Source: Pirellulaceae bacterium
Lineage (GTDB): Bacteria > Planctomycetota > Planctomycetia > Pirellulales > Pirellulaceae
DNA length: 16,216 bases
NCBI GenBank assembly: GCA_022448645.1
Contig: JAKVBZ010000098.1
Location: 1-16,216, forward strand
Reading direction: 5' to 3'
The notes below the pieces were generated by a model, which searched no databases, was not told where the DNA came from, and saw only the letters and a list, made by a program, of their open reading frames with translations. Of this stretch, positions 15,099-16,216 are shown in pieces; the stretch's first letter is position 1, and each line of letters begins with the position of its first letter. The position numbers and the translations under genes are program-made.

Positions 15099-15966
15099 GG
15101 TACTTATCACTTCTGGCCGGTTGCCTTCGTTTTTTTCGGCACTCTTCTTCTTGGTCACTAAAAAGTCGAAATCCATCGGAGCTGAAATGCCATGACACAA
15201 CCCAGGCCCCCACGCACGCCTGGACCAGGCAACTAAAGATCACCGCGATCATCGCCCCAGGTGAGCGCATCCATTCGCTGCCACCTGCCCACGCCTCCCA
15301 CAAGAACACGGGCATCACCAGCATAAACATCGGAATCAGCAGGAAACACAAAACGAATACGATCACGAACCCCCCCAAAAAGAAGCTGACGATAAGGACG
15401 TCTACGAGGGTATGGGACTGGTCCTCGATTCTATCCACGAGCTCTTTCAGCGTGGCTTCGTGTTTCTCAATCTGCTTTGAATACTCTTCAGCCTTAGTCA
15501 TCGAACCGACCTTGCTGGCTTCTTCCTCAAGGCGACGAAGCTTCTCAACTTTTACTTCCAGCTCGTACCGCTCGATTTGACTTAAACTGTCCTTGCGCGC
15601 CTCCTCGAGCTCCTTGACCTCTTCCTCCTTACCCTCACGACGGGCTTCGCTCAGTTCTTCCTCGATCTCCTTGAGAGAATCCAGCTCATCGGCCAACCAG
15701 CCCTCCATCTCCTCCATGTGCTCGTCGGAGAGTTTGCTCGCGCTGTCCCGAGACGGCCTCCTGCGGACAACCCAAACACTAAACCAGGTAAAAATAAAGA
15801 GGCTGACGCCGACCAGGATTGCCATCTCCCACGCCGGCCGGGCCAGATTAGAGAAAATCAGGAAGCTCCCCGCAAGATTGGCAAGACTGATCAGCCCTCC
15901 AAGGATCACCATGAGATCACAGTGGAAACTAATAATGGACCAAAAAATTTTTGCGATAAGGTTCAT
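15058..15966 (-). CDS. Membrane protein with a cytoplasmic coiled coil, probable frameshift near the end
   Basis: A 302-aa frame that I do not recognise. Two membrane helices (about 19-40 and 46-68) are followed by an Arg-rich stop-transfer segment (RRRPSR) and a highly charged coiled coil at about 76-185, rich in Glu, Lys and Arg with leucine heptads. Two more hydrophobic segments follow (about 188-225 and 237-258). The ATG overlaps the stop of the 60-aa gene upstream (ATGA), so translation is coupled. The last 38 residues look out of frame. Removing one T from the T5 run (minus strand, 15160-15164) and one A from the A7 run (15130-15136) gives the ending RLLVTKKKSAEKTKATGQK followed by tandem stops TGATAA at 15109-15104. 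The annotated end is therefore probably not the native one. Confidence 0.7.
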   Translation of the reverse strand: MNLIAKIFWSIISFHCDLMVILGGLISLANLAGSFLIFSNLARPAWEMAILVGVSLFIFTWFSVWVVRRRPSRDSASKLSDEHMEEMEGWLADELDSLKEIEEELSEARREGKEEEVKELEEARKDSLSQIERYELEVKVEKLRRLEEEASKVGSMTKAEEYSKQIEKHEATLKELVDRIEDQSHTLVDVLIVSFFLGGFVIVFVLCFLLIPMFMLVMPVFLWEAWAGGSEWMRSPGAMIAVIFSCLVQACVGAWVVSWHFSSDGFRLFSDQEEECRKKRRQPARSDKYQRRSDRRLLRRNH

Positions 15967-16145
15967 GCAACTGCCACTGAAAGTCGAAAGTCGACCGGTA
16001 ACTCAAAAGAGTCGCCGCCGCCCCCAGAATGAGGCTCGTCAAGAACATACCCAGCCAATTGTTCAGAGCCGGTATACTTAATTGCAAATGCATTTCCGGC
16101 AAAGAGCAGTGAACTAACGAGAGAGATCGCAACTGTTCTTCGCAT
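15963..16145 (-). CDS. Small secreted peptide coupled to the coiled-coil membrane protein
   Basis: A 60-aa product. Residues 1-21 are a textbook signal peptide (MRRTVAISLVSSLLFAGNAFA), leaving about 39 mature residues with a Gly-rich hinge (SGGGGDS) and no Cys. The ATG at 16145 has AAGGG at 16151-16155, 5 bases upstream. Its TGA overlaps the ATG of the next gene by ATGA, so the two form a coupled pair. I do not recognise the family. It could be a periplasmic partner of the membrane protein, or the short leftover of a longer secreted protein, since a second frame covering the same DNA also contains a hydrophobic segment. Confidence 0.6.
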   Translation of the reverse strand: MRRTVAISLVSSLLFAGNAFAIKYTGSEQLAGYVLDEPHSGGGGDSFELPVDFRLSVAVA

Positions 16146-16175
16146 AACATCCCTTTCAGGAGAACGTCAACGAAA

Positions 16176-16196
16176 ACACTACCTGAGCAGTAGTGT
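16176..16196. promoter_or_regulatory. Inverted repeat upstream of the small secreted peptide gene
   Basis: ACACTAC at 16176-16182 and GTAGTGT at 16190-16196 form a perfect 7-bp inverted repeat around a 7-base spacer, about 30 bases upstream of the ATG at 16145. The position suits an operator or a 5' leader hairpin. The window ends 20 bases further on, so the promoter itself cannot be judged. Confidence 0.3.
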
Positions 16197-16216
16197 AGGC
16201 GATGCTACCAAGGGAT

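Noticed and set aside
1..16216. CRISPR arrays, tRNA or rRNA genes, insertion sequences, phage or defence genes
   Set aside because: I looked for regular direct repeats, cloverleaf-like segments, transposase motifs and defence-type domains and saw none; the broken genes on the right are not bordered by visible insertion-sequence ends.

Overview
The window looks like a chromosomal segment of a planctomycete, tentatively of the Pirellulales or a close relative. This rests on three secreted proteins ending in a PEP-CTERM sorting tail (VPEP or IPEP, a hydrophobic stretch, then basic residues), on dockerin-type Ca-binding repeats joined to such a tail, on remnants of the pentapeptide-repeat family common in this phylum, and on moderate G+C with loosely packed genes. 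The species cannot be named from the sequence.

Layout. 1-836 has no recognised gene but holds a long hairpin followed by a T-tract (195-268). 837-1586 (+) is a PEP-CTERM protein. From 1812 to 11693 all genes are on the minus strand. Read in the direction of transcription from the right: tex (13877-11700) and a yaiI-type gene (11693-11214), 6 bp apart; a decayed pentapeptide-repeat gene (about 11164-10793); a PEP-CTERM protein (10749-9901); a doubtful small ORF (9683-9417); a secreted type I phosphodiesterase-like protein with dockerin repeats and a PEP-CTERM tail (9162-7531); an Nramp-like transporter lacking the usual metal-binding motifs (7139-5835); a secreted putative glycoside hydrolase (5756-3651); a YeiH-type putative sulfate exporter (3556-2120); and a translationally coupled 101-aa membrane protein (2117-1812).

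The right end, about 13880-15100, is a gene graveyard. It has a plus-strand HExxH metalloprotease remnant with no start and an in-frame TAG, a minus-strand gene broken into three frames, and a pentapeptide-repeat scrap lying directly against the 3' end of a coiled-coil membrane protein gene. That last gene (15966-15058) overlaps by ATGA a 60-aa secreted peptide gene (16145-15963), and its own 3' end seems to carry two homopolymer frameshifts.

How the genes may work together. The transporter and hydrolase are 78 bp apart in one direction, and the YeiH-type gene follows 94 bp later. They could form one transcription unit for taking apart an exported or environmental glycan and moving its products; this is inference. 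tex and yaiI form a compact housekeeping pair. The PEP-CTERM proteins would be processed by an exosortase encoded elsewhere. No mobile element, CRISPR array, tRNA or rRNA was recognised. No clearly new system is proven; the best leads are the transporter, the 60-aa/302-aa coupled pair, the hairpin at 195-268 and the mosaic of remnants on the right.
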